DNA of 7,292 bases from CAWUIO01 sp963922455 (GCA_963922455.1 CAWUIO010000194.1:1-7292); one strand, 5' to 3'. Counted from the stretch's first letter, positions 1 to 6,354 are shown. Notes: a model not told the origin generated them from the sequence alone. Numbers and translations: made by a program.

Positions 1-49
1 TCTATATCTTTCATTCCCATATTTACAAAAAAGATGTGGGTAATCAATA

Positions 50-108
50 GCATGTTTGAGCTCGTGAGGGCCTGGCGGGGAGAGGCAGCGAGTAGCGAAA
101 GCCCGACC
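50..108 (+). repeat. Dispersed structured repeat, copy A
   Basis: This copy shares two blocks with copy B (5481-5537, opposite strand). The left block at 50-64 (GC-A-TGTTTGAGC-T-CG) matches 13 of 15 bases. The right block at 88-108 (GCGAGTAGCG...AGCCCGACC) matches 21 of 21. The G-rich middle differs in sequence and by two bases in length (23 bases here, 21 in copy B, between the blocks). It lies in the gene-free stretch 3' of the DUF5686 gene, and reads antisense to that gene. Conserved ends around a variable middle suggest a family of intergenic repeats rather than a chance match. No transposase or target duplication is visible, and the true ends of the element are unknown. Its function is not known to me. 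Confidence 0.7.
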
Positions 109-137
109 CCGGCGGCAGGAAAGGCCCTTCTTGCTCA
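57..137. other. Nested inverted repeats around repeat copy A
   Basis: Three nested stems can be drawn: TGAGC (57-61) with GCTCA (133-137), AGGGCCT (67-73) with AGGCCCT (122-128), and CGGGG (76-80) with CCCCG (107-111). A competing pairing joins CCCCGGCG (107-114) to CGCCGGGG (147-154), and GGGGCAGCCCC at 152-162 is palindromic itself. The stretch is much more GC-rich than its flanks. It could fold at the 3' end of the DUF5686 transcript, but no T-run follows closely on the minus strand (the nearest is opposite 29-34), so I do not call it a classical terminator. Confidence 0.45.
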
Positions 138-179
138 TACGTTTATCGCCGGGGGCAGCCCCAGAAACTCCAGAACATA

Positions 180-2732
180 TTACAGCTCGAAGAGGGCCGA
201 CACAAACACCCCAAAATTACGGCCTATATCGCCCGGTTGGTTTCGGTAGGTCAAGCGGTGCATGGCATTAACCCGGATAAAGCGAAGGATATTGCTAATC
301 CCATAGCCAATCTCAATGTAGGGCTCCCTCCCCACCCCACGGGGACGCATAATGGTATTGCCTTGGCCATCTTGCTCTGGGATAAGATCCACTTGGCGTC
401 GGCCTAGATCGCTGACAAGAATATTTCCGTTGGCAAACAAACGCCATTTTAGCTTTTTGAAAAGCGGAATCTTGTTAAAAAAGAAACCATCAAAGTCATG
501 GATAAAATTGAGCTGAACGTGACGGTCGCCAATAAACTCAAGGTAATCCATCAAGTTGGCCCCATAAAAGTTGTAAAAGAACCCTTCATTGGCCAAATAT
601 ACTTTGAGCAAGGGGTAGGGCAAGGTAGAAGGGGTATAAAAGCCATTGAGTAAATAGTAGGTGTTCCCGATGAGCCCTAAGCGGATGCGTTGCTCGAGGG
701 AAACTTCAAATTTGTGGTAGGAAAACTCGCCATTCCATACGTCATTCAGCCCTCGGGTGTAGCGCAGCGTGACCACCGGAAACTTGTCGGTACCCACACT
801 GACCCGGTTATTGCCCCGGATAAAAAAGCGTTCCCCTTTGGAGAAGCGCGCTTCCATACTCACTTCGGAGCTTACCATATTACGCTCAATCGCCGACTCC
901 ACCTCTCCGGGATTACGAAGAAAGGCAAAATGCTGACCAATCTGAGAGTAGCGGTTGTTTTTAAAATCCACTCGAAAACGCACTCCTTTGAAGAGATCTC
1001 TTTGAAAATAGATTTCTCGGGCCTCTCGCATAAAAGGACCGCGCTCGCTTACTTGGTAAAAATTAAGAAAAGCCAGGTAGGCACTCGGCGCGACTACCCC
1101 ATCGGGATTGGCAGCCGTTTGAAAGATGTCTTTGGAATAGGAAACCCCCAGCTCAGTCCAGCGCTTGCGCGAGGGGATAAAACGTAGTTGCCCGGAGTAT
1201 TTCCAGGCATTGTCCCGTAAACCATAGGCGGCATAGCCTTTTAGCTCTATCTTGTTACTAAACTTCGTATTGGTGCGCATCCCCAAGCGTAAACGGTGCC
1301 CCTCAATATCATTAAAAGCGTAGGTGTAGAGGTAATTACCAAAATCAATAGGGCCCACGGTATAGTAACCCAAGGCTAAGACTTTTAAGATTTCGGTATA
1401 AGTCTTTACTACGGGCACTTCCTTGATGGTATTTATCAAAGAATAGGTCTTAATCTCCTCGGGGCTCAGGGAGTCGTGCCGGTTTTGGGCCCAGAAGTCG
1501 GCATCTGACTCATACACCAGAGGGTCTAACTCAATTTCGTCGCGAAAAAACTTTAAAGGATAATTTTTATTAAACGCATAATCCTGATTGGACACATAAA
1601 ACTTGATGAGCACTCCCGCCGATTTTTTACTGAGCTCGGCTATATCGATGAGCACCCGGGTCTTATTGGGCACCCAAGGGCCTAGGTTGGTCTCTTTATA
1701 TTCTTGTTGAATTTTTAGTTTTTCAACAAAGTTGATATTGGCGGCATTTCCAATTTTCAGGTCTACTTGTTTGAGGGCATAGCTTTCGCTATCAATCCAG
1801 ATATACCCATCAAAGGCCAGTTCTTCTTTTCGTTTGGGAACGACCTCAATCTTGTAGCAAAAATGGGGGCCAATCTGCACACTATCTTCCAGAAAATAGT
1901 CGTAATAGAGTTTCCAACCATCCGCCAAGGGGGATACCACATTTTTTCGGAGGATGAGCATCCAGTTTTTATAAAAATTATACTCTTGGAAGGAGGAACC
2001 GATCAATTGAGAGATGGGAGAATCATTGTCTAGGCCCACCCCTTCAATTTTAGTTTTAAGGATATTTTCTTTGGTACGTTCGGGATTACTTTGGTAATAA
2101 AAGCGAGAAAGGGTTTCTGAAAGGAACAGGGGGATCAAAGGATTGCCATCTTCCCCGGTAAGTCCACCGGCACTGTCAATGGCTTCGGTGATCTTTCCAA
2201 CAATTTTCCGTTTCCCAAAGCGTTCGCTTACTTGGTCTAAGTCAAACTCAATTTTGACGTAGCTTTCATTTTCGTAAGAATCCAGGGCCCGTTTGTCATT
2301 GTTTTTTTTGGCCTTGAGTACTTTGCGCATGATGGGATAGGACGGGTCTTCTCCGGCTTTGAATACTACCTCTTTCAGGTTTCGGCTTTCAGGGCTCAAT
2401 TGAAAATTTACAATCAGGACAGACCCCTGAAGTGCTTCGGGGTTCATAGGCTTGGCTTTTTTGACATAACCCACGTAGGATGCAACTAAAGAATCGTCCA
2501 AGCTAGCAAGCCGAAGCGTATAGTAGCCATCAAAGTCTGAGGTTGTCCCTAGGGTGCTTTTTTGGAGAGGATAAACATTGGCAAAAGGCACTCCTTCTCC
2601 GGTTTCGGCATCTATAATTTTTCCTTTAACGATATATGTCGACTGGGCTTGAAGTGAAAACCCAAGAAATAAATAGCTATAGAGTACTGCTAGCCCACCC
2701 AGCTCCGGTAGGCGCAAGTGCAAGTTTTTCAT
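180..2732 (-). CDS. DUF5686 and carboxypeptidase-regulatory-like domain protein, outer-membrane
   Basis: This 850-residue protein is typical in length for its family. Residues 1-29 look like a Sec signal peptide: a hydrophobic core around 11-27 and a probable cut after Ala29 (LQA-QS). Residues 33-115 form a carboxypeptidase-D-like regulatory beta-sandwich, shown by VKGKIIDAETGEGVPFANV and then TTSDFDGYYTL. DUF5686 starts near 120 with the characteristic GEDPSYPIMRKV (127-138) and DSYENESYVKIE (151-162). From about 480 onward alternating polar and aromatic strands suggest an outer-membrane beta-barrel ending in ALFEL. The family is widespread in Bacteroidota; its molecular role is not established, and a part in envelope assembly or transport is only inference. 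Unlike SusC it has no visible TonB plug. The start is the only ATG placed before the signal peptide; no Shine-Dalgarno sequence is seen, as is common in the phylum. It is transcribed alone, divergently from the cyclotransferase gene. Confidence 0.9.
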   Translation of the reverse strand: MKNLHLRLPELGGLAVLYSYLFLGFSLQAQSTYIVKGKIIDAETGEGVPFANVYPLQKSTLGTTSDFDGYYTLRLASLDDSLVASYVGYVKKAKPMNPEALQGSVLIVNFQLSPESRNLKEVVFKAGEDPSYPIMRKVLKAKKNNDKRALDSYENESYVKIEFDLDQVSERFGKRKIVGKITEAIDSAGGLTGEDGNPLIPLFLSETLSRFYYQSNPERTKENILKTKIEGVGLDNDSPISQLIGSSFQEYNFYKNWMLILRKNVVSPLADGWKLYYDYFLEDSVQIGPHFCYKIEVVPKRKEELAFDGYIWIDSESYALKQVDLKIGNAANINFVEKLKIQQEYKETNLGPWVPNKTRVLIDIAELSKKSAGVLIKFYVSNQDYAFNKNYPLKFFRDEIELDPLVYESDADFWAQNRHDSLSPEEIKTYSLINTIKEVPVVKTYTEILKVLALGYYTVGPIDFGNYLYTYAFNDIEGHRLRLGMRTNTKFSNKIELKGYAAYGLRDNAWKYSGQLRFIPSRKRWTELGVSYSKDIFQTAANPDGVVAPSAYLAFLNFYQVSERGPFMREAREIYFQRDLFKGVRFRVDFKNNRYSQIGQHFAFLRNPGEVESAIERNMVSSEVSMEARFSKGERFFIRGNNRVSVGTDKFPVVTLRYTRGLNDVWNGEFSYHKFEVSLEQRIRLGLIGNTYYLLNGFYTPSTLPYPLLKVYLANEGFFYNFYGANLMDYLEFIGDRHVQLNFIHDFDGFFFNKIPLFKKLKWRLFANGNILVSDLGRRQVDLIPEQDGQGNTIMRPRGVGREPYIEIGYGISNILRFIRVNAMHRLTYRNQPGDIGRNFGVFVSALFEL

Positions 2733-2971
2733 AGTTATGAGGGTAGTAAAGGGCTCAATATTGGTTTTTCAATTGACTTAGGGCTAGGTTTTAAAAAGTA
2801 TTCAATAATACAATTGGCCGCTCTATTTAAAATTAAAGTAAATCAATTTGAAGAACTAATTATACAAAATAAATCTGCATAGATTTGCAGGTGACCTTTA
2901 TCCTAAGACAGCTTGATACGACATTAAGTTGCTTGGTTTGCATTTAATCCTGAGTTAATGTTATAATTTTT
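2733..2971. other. Divergent AT-rich intergenic region
   Basis: This 239-base region separates the starts of the DUF5686 gene (minus) and the cyclotransferase gene (plus), so it must hold the promoters of both unless one is read from further away. I find one exact TAnnTTTG box on the plus strand (2880-2887, listed separately). On the minus strand there are only one-mismatch versions (for example opposite 2865-2872) without a TTTG at the right distance. No small gene, tRNA or riboswitch is recognisable. Confidence 0.6.
2875..2890 (+). promoter_or_regulatory. Candidate -7 box within a palindrome, upstream of the cyclotransferase gene
   Basis: TAGATTTG at 2880-2887 matches the Bacteroidota -7 consensus TAnnTTTG exactly. 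No TTTG sits at the usual 19-21 base distance upstream; the nearest (2847-2850) is 29 bases away, so the -33 half is weak. The box is covered by two overlapping inverted repeats: AAATCT-GCAT-AGATTT (2871-2886) and CTGCA-TAGATT-TGCAG (2875-2890). If it is used, the transcript would begin near 2893 with a leader of about 80 bases. A regulator binding the palindrome would block the box, but this is inference. Confidence 0.3.
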
Positions 2972-3370
2972 ATGCAATTAGAGGCTGAAACTCCTGAATC
3001 CAAGAATCACCGTCTCTTGGTGTACGGTACGCTGATGCGGGGAGAGCCCAACCACACATTGTTAGGAGAGGCCACCCTATTAGAAGGCCCGGTACAGATA
3101 AGCGGTTATGAGCTTCGGGCTTCCTATTCGTATTATCCGTATGCCTTTATCAATCCAGGGGCTTGTATTTGGGGCGAGATGTATCGGGTAAGTGAGGCTT
3201 TATTAATTGGCCCCATTGATCGCTTGGAGGGTGTGGAAGAGCCTTATTATACCCGGCACTGGGACGTCCAGGGTCAATTTTACATTTATATAAAAACAGA
3301 GGATAACCGGGAAGATTATCCTTTGATACCTCAAGGGGATTGGCTTCGATATAGTCGATCCAAGCATTAA
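2972..3370 (+). CDS. Gamma-glutamylcyclotransferase-like protein (GGCT/AIG2-like)
   Basis: This is a 132-residue cytosolic protein of the small GGCT/AIG2-like fold. The signature LLVYGTLMRGEPNH (15-28) carries the YGTL loop that binds the gamma-glutamyl part of the substrate in this family. The strand WGEMYRV (67-73) and then IDRLEGVEEPYYTR (82-95) follow in the expected order; Glu86 in the DxLEG context corresponds to the catalytic acid of characterised cyclotransferases. The family releases 5-oxoproline from gamma-glutamyl amino acids or gamma-glutamyl-epsilon-lysine, but members differ in substrate and this one cannot be assigned. The ATG is followed by about 12 non-conserved residues, so the start is plausible but not proven; no Shine-Dalgarno sequence precedes it. 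The gene converges on parC, and the two stop codons overlap (TTAA, 3367-3370). Confidence 0.85.
   Translation: MQLEAETPESKNHRLLVYGTLMRGEPNHTLLGEATLLEGPVQISGYELRASYSYYPYAFINPGACIWGEMYRVSEALLIGPIDRLEGVEEPYYTRHWDVQGQFYIYIKTEDNREDYPLIPQGDWLRYSRSKH
3292..3323 (-). terminator. Candidate parC terminator inside the convergent gene
   Basis: Read on the minus strand, about 45 bases beyond the parC stop codon, AGGATAA (opposite 3322-3316) and TTATCCT (opposite 3306-3300) form a 7-bp stem with a 9-base loop. Four bases later come five T (opposite 3296-3292) and an AT-rich run. The stem is AT-rich and modest, and it lies within the coding sequence of the cyclotransferase gene, so its bases are also constrained by that protein. 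It is the only hairpin plus T-run I see near the parC 3' end. Confidence 0.35.
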
Positions 3371-5352
3371 TTATCAAACAAGGAGCCGTTCTCGGTATTT
3401 TTGGGTTTTTCGGAGCTTTTCCTTCGGTCGATACGTCTTACGGGGTATTTGGTTAAAATATTTCCTCCGGCATTTTTCCCTTTGATATCCAGGTCGCCAA
3501 AATCGTAGTCGAATACTTTTTTCTTGGCTCGTGAGGCAGAGCTCAACTTTACGGTAATAATTTCGGTTTCTTCCTGGGGGTTGGCGCTAAAATACAGCAC
3601 TTTTGACTGGGCCGCGCCTTTGGTGAGGTCATATTCCCGGTCTCGGATCACACTTTCTACTTTGAAGCGTTTGACCATGGTGGCCCCGCTTTTTCCATCC
3701 CGATAGGCCACGTTAAAACAAATCCCTTTGGCTTCTCCGTTATACACTGCCAGAAAGATAATATTTTTCCCGACATACACTTTCTCATCGATACGTTTGA
3801 TGTAGTATTTTCCATCTTCGGTAAAGGCAATGATGTCATCGATATCAGAGCATTCGCTCACAAACTCATCTTTTTTCATGCCATAGCCTATGAACCCTTC
3901 TTGGCGATTTACGTAGAGCTTTTGATTGTTGAGGGCCACTTCGGTAGCCTTGATGGTATCAAATTCGGCAATTTCGGCACGTCGGGGCCAAGCATTTCCG
4001 TACTTTTTCAAGAGATTCTCGTAGTAGCGGATGGTATATTTGGTCAGGTTTCGTAGATTCTTCTCCACTTCGGCCAATTCCTTGTCCCAATTTCGCATAA
4101 GTTCATCGGCTTTAAGGGAATCATACTTGGAGATTCGTTTAATTTTGATTTCCGTTAAACGGATAATATCGTCTCGGGTAATTTCTCTATAAAACTGTTC
4201 TTTGAACGGGTCCAGGCCTCGGTCAATTGTTTCCAGCACTTCCTCCCAGGTAGTACATTCTTCAATATCCCGGTAGATTCGGTTCTCAATGAAGATTTTT
4301 TCCAGGGAGCCGTAGAGGATTTTTTCTAGCAATTCCGACTTCCGAATTTCCAGCTCTTGTCGGAGCAGTTCCTTGGTCTGGATCGTGCACACTTTGAGTA
4401 TATCATTTACATTCAAAAAGTGTGGTTTATCGTCCACGATGACACAAGCATTGGGGGAGATGCTTACTTCGCAATTGGTAAAAGCATACAAGGCATCCAT
4501 AGTAGTCTCGGCATCGGTTCCGGGAGCCAGGTCCACTTGGATTTCCACATCTTTGGCTGTATTGTCTACTATTTTTTTAATCTTGATTTTGCCACTGTCA
4601 TTCGCTTTTAAGATCGAGTCCATGAGGTTGGGAGTGGTAATGCCATAAGGGACCGATTTGATCAAGAGTCGTTTTTTACTCTGCACTTCAATACGGGCCC
4701 TTACCCTGATTTTTCCTCCTCTTACCCCTCCTTTATAGTGGGTGCAGTCTACCAGTCCCCCCGTAGGAAAGTCGGGTTTGATATCGGTAGGCTTGTTGCG
4801 CAAAATATCTATGGAAGCCAGAATAAGCTCTTGAAAATTGTGCGGCATGATCTTCGTCGCCAAGCCCACGGCGATTCCTTCGGTTCCTTGGGCCAGGAGC
4901 AAAGGAAACTTAACGGGTAGGGTAATCGGTTCTTTTTTTCGTCCATCATAGGACATTTGCCATTGCGTGGTTTGGGGGTTAAATACCACTTCTAGGGCAA
5001 ATTTAGTCAGGCGGGATTCTATATATCGAGGGGCAGCCGCGCTATCTCCGGTATTGACATCGCCCCAGTTACCCTGAGTATCAATCAAATAGCCTTTTTG
5101 GCCTAAATTTACCAAAGCATCGCCAATCGAAGCATCGCCGTGGGGGTGAAACTGCATCGATTGCCCAATGACGTTGGCTACCTTATGAAAACGCCCATCA
5201 TCCATATTGCGCAGGGCGTGTAAGATCCGACGTTGTACTGGTTTAAGCCCATCATTGATATGGGGCACGGCCCGTTCTAGGATTACATACGAGGCGTAAT
5301 CTAAAAACCAGCTTTCATACACATCCGATATAGTGGTTTTACTTTCTGACAT
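3367..5352 (-). CDS. parC: DNA topoisomerase IV subunit A, short C-terminal form
   Basis: This is the DNA-breaking subunit of a type IIA topoisomerase, which acts with ParE (not in this window) to decatenate and relax DNA. The winged-helix/breakage domain spans about 8-150: ERAVPHINDGLKPVQRRIL (26-44), HPHGDASIGDAL (69-80) and the active-site APRYIES with catalytic Tyr110 next to Arg109. The tower follows (about 150-320), then the coiled-coil arms (about 325-465) and a beta-pinwheel beginning near 478 (LYVNRQEGFIGYGMKKDE). No GyrA box (QRRGGKG type) is present, which with overall resemblance to Bacteroidota ParC favours topoisomerase IV over gyrase. The protein stops at 661, just after GGNILTKYPVRRI, with a polar tail ending GSLFDN. 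From memory, relatives run to roughly 850-900 residues, so about 200 residues of pinwheel seem absent. The reading frame is intact throughout, and AGGA (opposite 5362-5365) supports the start. Upstream is a 360-base leader/promoter region rather than parE. Confidence 0.92.
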   Translation of the reverse strand: MSESKTTISDVYESWFLDYASYVILERAVPHINDGLKPVQRRILHALRNMDDGRFHKVANVIGQSMQFHPHGDASIGDALVNLGQKGYLIDTQGNWGDVNTGDSAAAPRYIESRLTKFALEVVFNPQTTQWQMSYDGRKKEPITLPVKFPLLLAQGTEGIAVGLATKIMPHNFQELILASIDILRNKPTDIKPDFPTGGLVDCTHYKGGVRGGKIRVRARIEVQSKKRLLIKSVPYGITTPNLMDSILKANDSGKIKIKKIVDNTAKDVEIQVDLAPGTDAETTMDALYAFTNCEVSISPNACVIVDDKPHFLNVNDILKVCTIQTKELLRQELEIRKSELLEKILYGSLEKIFIENRIYRDIEECTTWEEVLETIDRGLDPFKEQFYREITRDDIIRLTEIKIKRISKYDSLKADELMRNWDKELAEVEKNLRNLTKYTIRYYENLLKKYGNAWPRRAEIAEFDTIKATEVALNNQKLYVNRQEGFIGYGMKKDEFVSECSDIDDIIAFTEDGKYYIKRIDEKVYVGKNIIFLAVYNGEAKGICFNVAYRDGKSGATMVKRFKVESVIRDREYDLTKGAAQSKVLYFSANPQEETEIITVKLSSASRAKKKVFDYDFGDLDIKGKNAGGNILTKYPVRRIDRRKSSEKPKNTENGSLFDN

Positions 5353-5361
5353 ATACGTGAT

Positions 5362-5365
5362 TCCT
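5362..5365 (-). promoter_or_regulatory. Weak ribosome binding site of parC
   Basis: AGGA on the minus strand lies nine bases before the ATG at 5352. It is the only purine-rich match to a Shine-Dalgarno sequence ahead of a gene in this window and supports the chosen parC start. Confidence 0.4.
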
Positions 5366-5480
5366 ATGAGTTTTGTACGGACAGAAGAATCTTGGGGGCT
5401 TCCCTCCGCTAATTGGCTTTATTAAGGGGGGAAAAGGTGTGTATTACACCCTTTGAAGCAGGTAACACCGTAATAGCTCC

Positions 5481-5537
5481 GGTCGGGCTTTCGCTACTCG
5501 CCGGCTTACGCACAGCCAACAGCGGGCTCAAACAGGC
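5481..5537 (-). repeat. Dispersed structured repeat, copy B
   Basis: This is the partner of copy A at 50-108, in the opposite orientation. On the minus strand the left block (GC-C-TGTTTGAGC-C-CG, opposite 5537-5523) matches 13 of 15 bases, and the right block (GCGAGTAGCG...AGCCCGACC, opposite 5501-5481) matches 21 of 21. The block between them has no clear similarity to that of copy A. AGCGG (opposite 5541-5537) and CCGCT (opposite 5525-5521) can pair and loop out TGTTTGAGC. Copy B lies downstream of the predicted parC promoter, so it should be transcribed in the parC leader, read in the same direction as parC. Confidence 0.7.
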
Positions 5538-5559
5538 CGCTCTATCCCTAAGCCAAATT

Positions 5560-5591
5560 CAAAAGTAAGACAGATTTACAAGTTATGCAAA
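5560..5591 (-). promoter_or_regulatory. Bacteroidota-type promoter for parC
   Basis: On the minus strand TTTG (opposite 5591-5588) is followed after 20 bases by TACTTTTG (opposite 5567-5560). This matches the TTTG / TAnnTTTG consensus of the Bacteroidota primary sigma factor exactly, at close to the usual spacing. Transcription would start near 5553, giving parC a leader of about 200 bases that includes repeat copy B. It is the only complete promoter I can identify in the window. Confidence 0.65.
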
Positions 5592-5712
5592 TACAAGTGC
5601 AGTTAACAGCTAATATTTTTAACAAATGCTAAAATAATAAATAAAACGCGATATTCATATCCCCTTTTCTTTTTTTTCATACATTTAAAGAGCATTAGCT
5701 ATACGAATTGAG

Positions 5713-6354
5713 ATGGAGTATTTAGACTATTACGACGAAAATCAACGGCATTTGGGCCGTGCTTCTAGGGAAGAAGTACACCAAAAAGGCTGGTGGCATA
5801 AAACGTTTCACGCTTGGATTGTCAGAGAGGAAGAGAAAAAGGGATACCTCCTATTTCAACTACGCAAGGAGGATAAGGATGTGCAACCCAGCACGTATGA
5901 TATAAGTGCAGCCGGACACCTAGCCGCAGGGGAAGACTTGAGGGCTGGTTCCCGGGAAATTCAAGAAGAATTGGGGATATCCTATGCTTGGGAGGATCTC
6001 TGGTTTTTAGGTGTGCGCACCGAGGTTGCGCGGATTGGTAAGCTAGTAAACTGCGAATTTTGTTATACCTATCTTCTAGCACATCACGCCCCTTTATCAA
6101 GCTATCAATTACAAGCTTCCGAATTATCCGGACTGATACAAGTGGATATTTCACAAGGTTTGGCCTTATGTGGCGGGTACTTGGAACAGGTACGGGTAGA
6201 GGGTATTTTTTTTCAGAAGGATGGTACAATTCAAGCAGAACAGCGCGTGTTGAGAAGGGAAGATTTGCTGCCCCGACCTATGAGCTACTATATCACGATC
6301 TTCATCATGGCCGAAAGGCTCTTAGAAAATAAGCCTTACCTAGGCATATCATAA
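5713..6354 (+). CDS. Nudix hydrolase, IPP-isomerase-like subfamily, substrate unknown
   Basis: This 213-residue cytosolic protein should cleave a nucleoside- or other diphosphate-linked (X) substrate with Mg2+ or Mn2+. The N-terminus LDYYDENQRHLGRASREEVHQKGWWHKTFHAWIV (4-37; note the WWHKTFHAW segment) is shared with the Nudix group that resembles isopentenyl-diphosphate isomerase. The Nudix box is at 68-89: GHLAAGE, then REIQEELGI with Glu82, Glu85 and Glu86 as metal ligands. One residue fewer than in the textbook box separates Glu74 from Arg81; from memory related Firmicutes and Bacteroidota proteins of this group share this, so I do not read it as damage. SELSGLIQVD (136-145) is the usual following strand. 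It lacks the cysteine and glutamate arrangement I would need to call it an isomerase. The start at 5713 keeps the conserved N-terminus whole; no Shine-Dalgarno sequence is visible. The lipoprotein gene follows after 48 bases on the same strand, so they may be cotranscribed. Confidence 0.88.
   Translation: MEYLDYYDENQRHLGRASREEVHQKGWWHKTFHAWIVREEEKKGYLLFQLRKEDKDVQPSTYDISAAGHLAAGEDLRAGSREIQEELGISYAWEDLWFLGVRTEVARIGKLVNCEFCYTYLLAHHAPLSSYQLQASELSGLIQVDISQGLALCGGYLEQVRVEGIFFQKDGTIQAEQRVLRREDLLPRPMSYYITIFIMAERLLENKPYLGIS

Larger units (their letters stand above)
5353..5712. other. Divergent intergenic region with the parC leader
   Basis: This 360-base gene-free stretch lies between parC (minus) and the Nudix gene (plus). 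From left to right it holds the parC ribosome site, a run of six G (5426-5431), a small hairpin GGTGT-GTATT-ACACC (5436-5450), repeat copy B (5481-5537), the parC promoter (5560-5591) and an AT-rich block (about 5600-5712) that should contain the Nudix promoter. In that block only a near-match TACATTTA (5680-5687) is visible, with no TTTG partner. I see no small gene, tRNA or recognised riboswitch. Confidence 0.65.

Noticed and set aside
34..249. Open frame of 71 codons on the plus strand across repeat copy A and the end of the DUF5686 gene
   Set aside because: It overlaps the confirmed minus-strand gene, has low-complexity content from the GC-rich repeat, and shows no recognisable domain or start signal.
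690..1187. Plus-strand open frame of 165 codons inside the DUF5686 gene
   Set aside because: It is antisense to a well-supported, full-length family member and its translation resembles no known protein.
2964..2971. TAATTTTT with TTTG at 2937-2940 as a promoter for the cyclotransferase gene
   Set aside because: The box has one mismatch and touches the start codon, so it would put the transcription start inside the coding sequence.
3150..3377. Minus-strand frame just beyond the parC stop, tested as the missing parC C-terminus after a frameshift
   Set aside because: Its translation shows no pinwheel strands, and it lies opposite the intact cyclotransferase gene with its YGTL motif.
5436..5450. 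Hairpin GGTGT-GTATT-ACACC in the parC leader as a transcription attenuator
   Set aside because: The stem is only five base pairs and the minus-strand tract after it is TTTTCCCCCC; there is no leader peptide or alternative pairing strong enough to support attenuation.
5479..5541. Repeat copy B considered as an RNA gene or an insertion-sequence end
   Set aside because: It has no tRNA features, no transposase gene and no flanking target duplication; the evidence supports only a short intergenic repeat.
5822..6229. Minus-strand open frame of 135 codons opposite the Nudix gene
   Set aside because: The Nudix box and N-terminal motif prove the plus-strand frame; the antisense product is proline- and histidine-rich shadow sequence.
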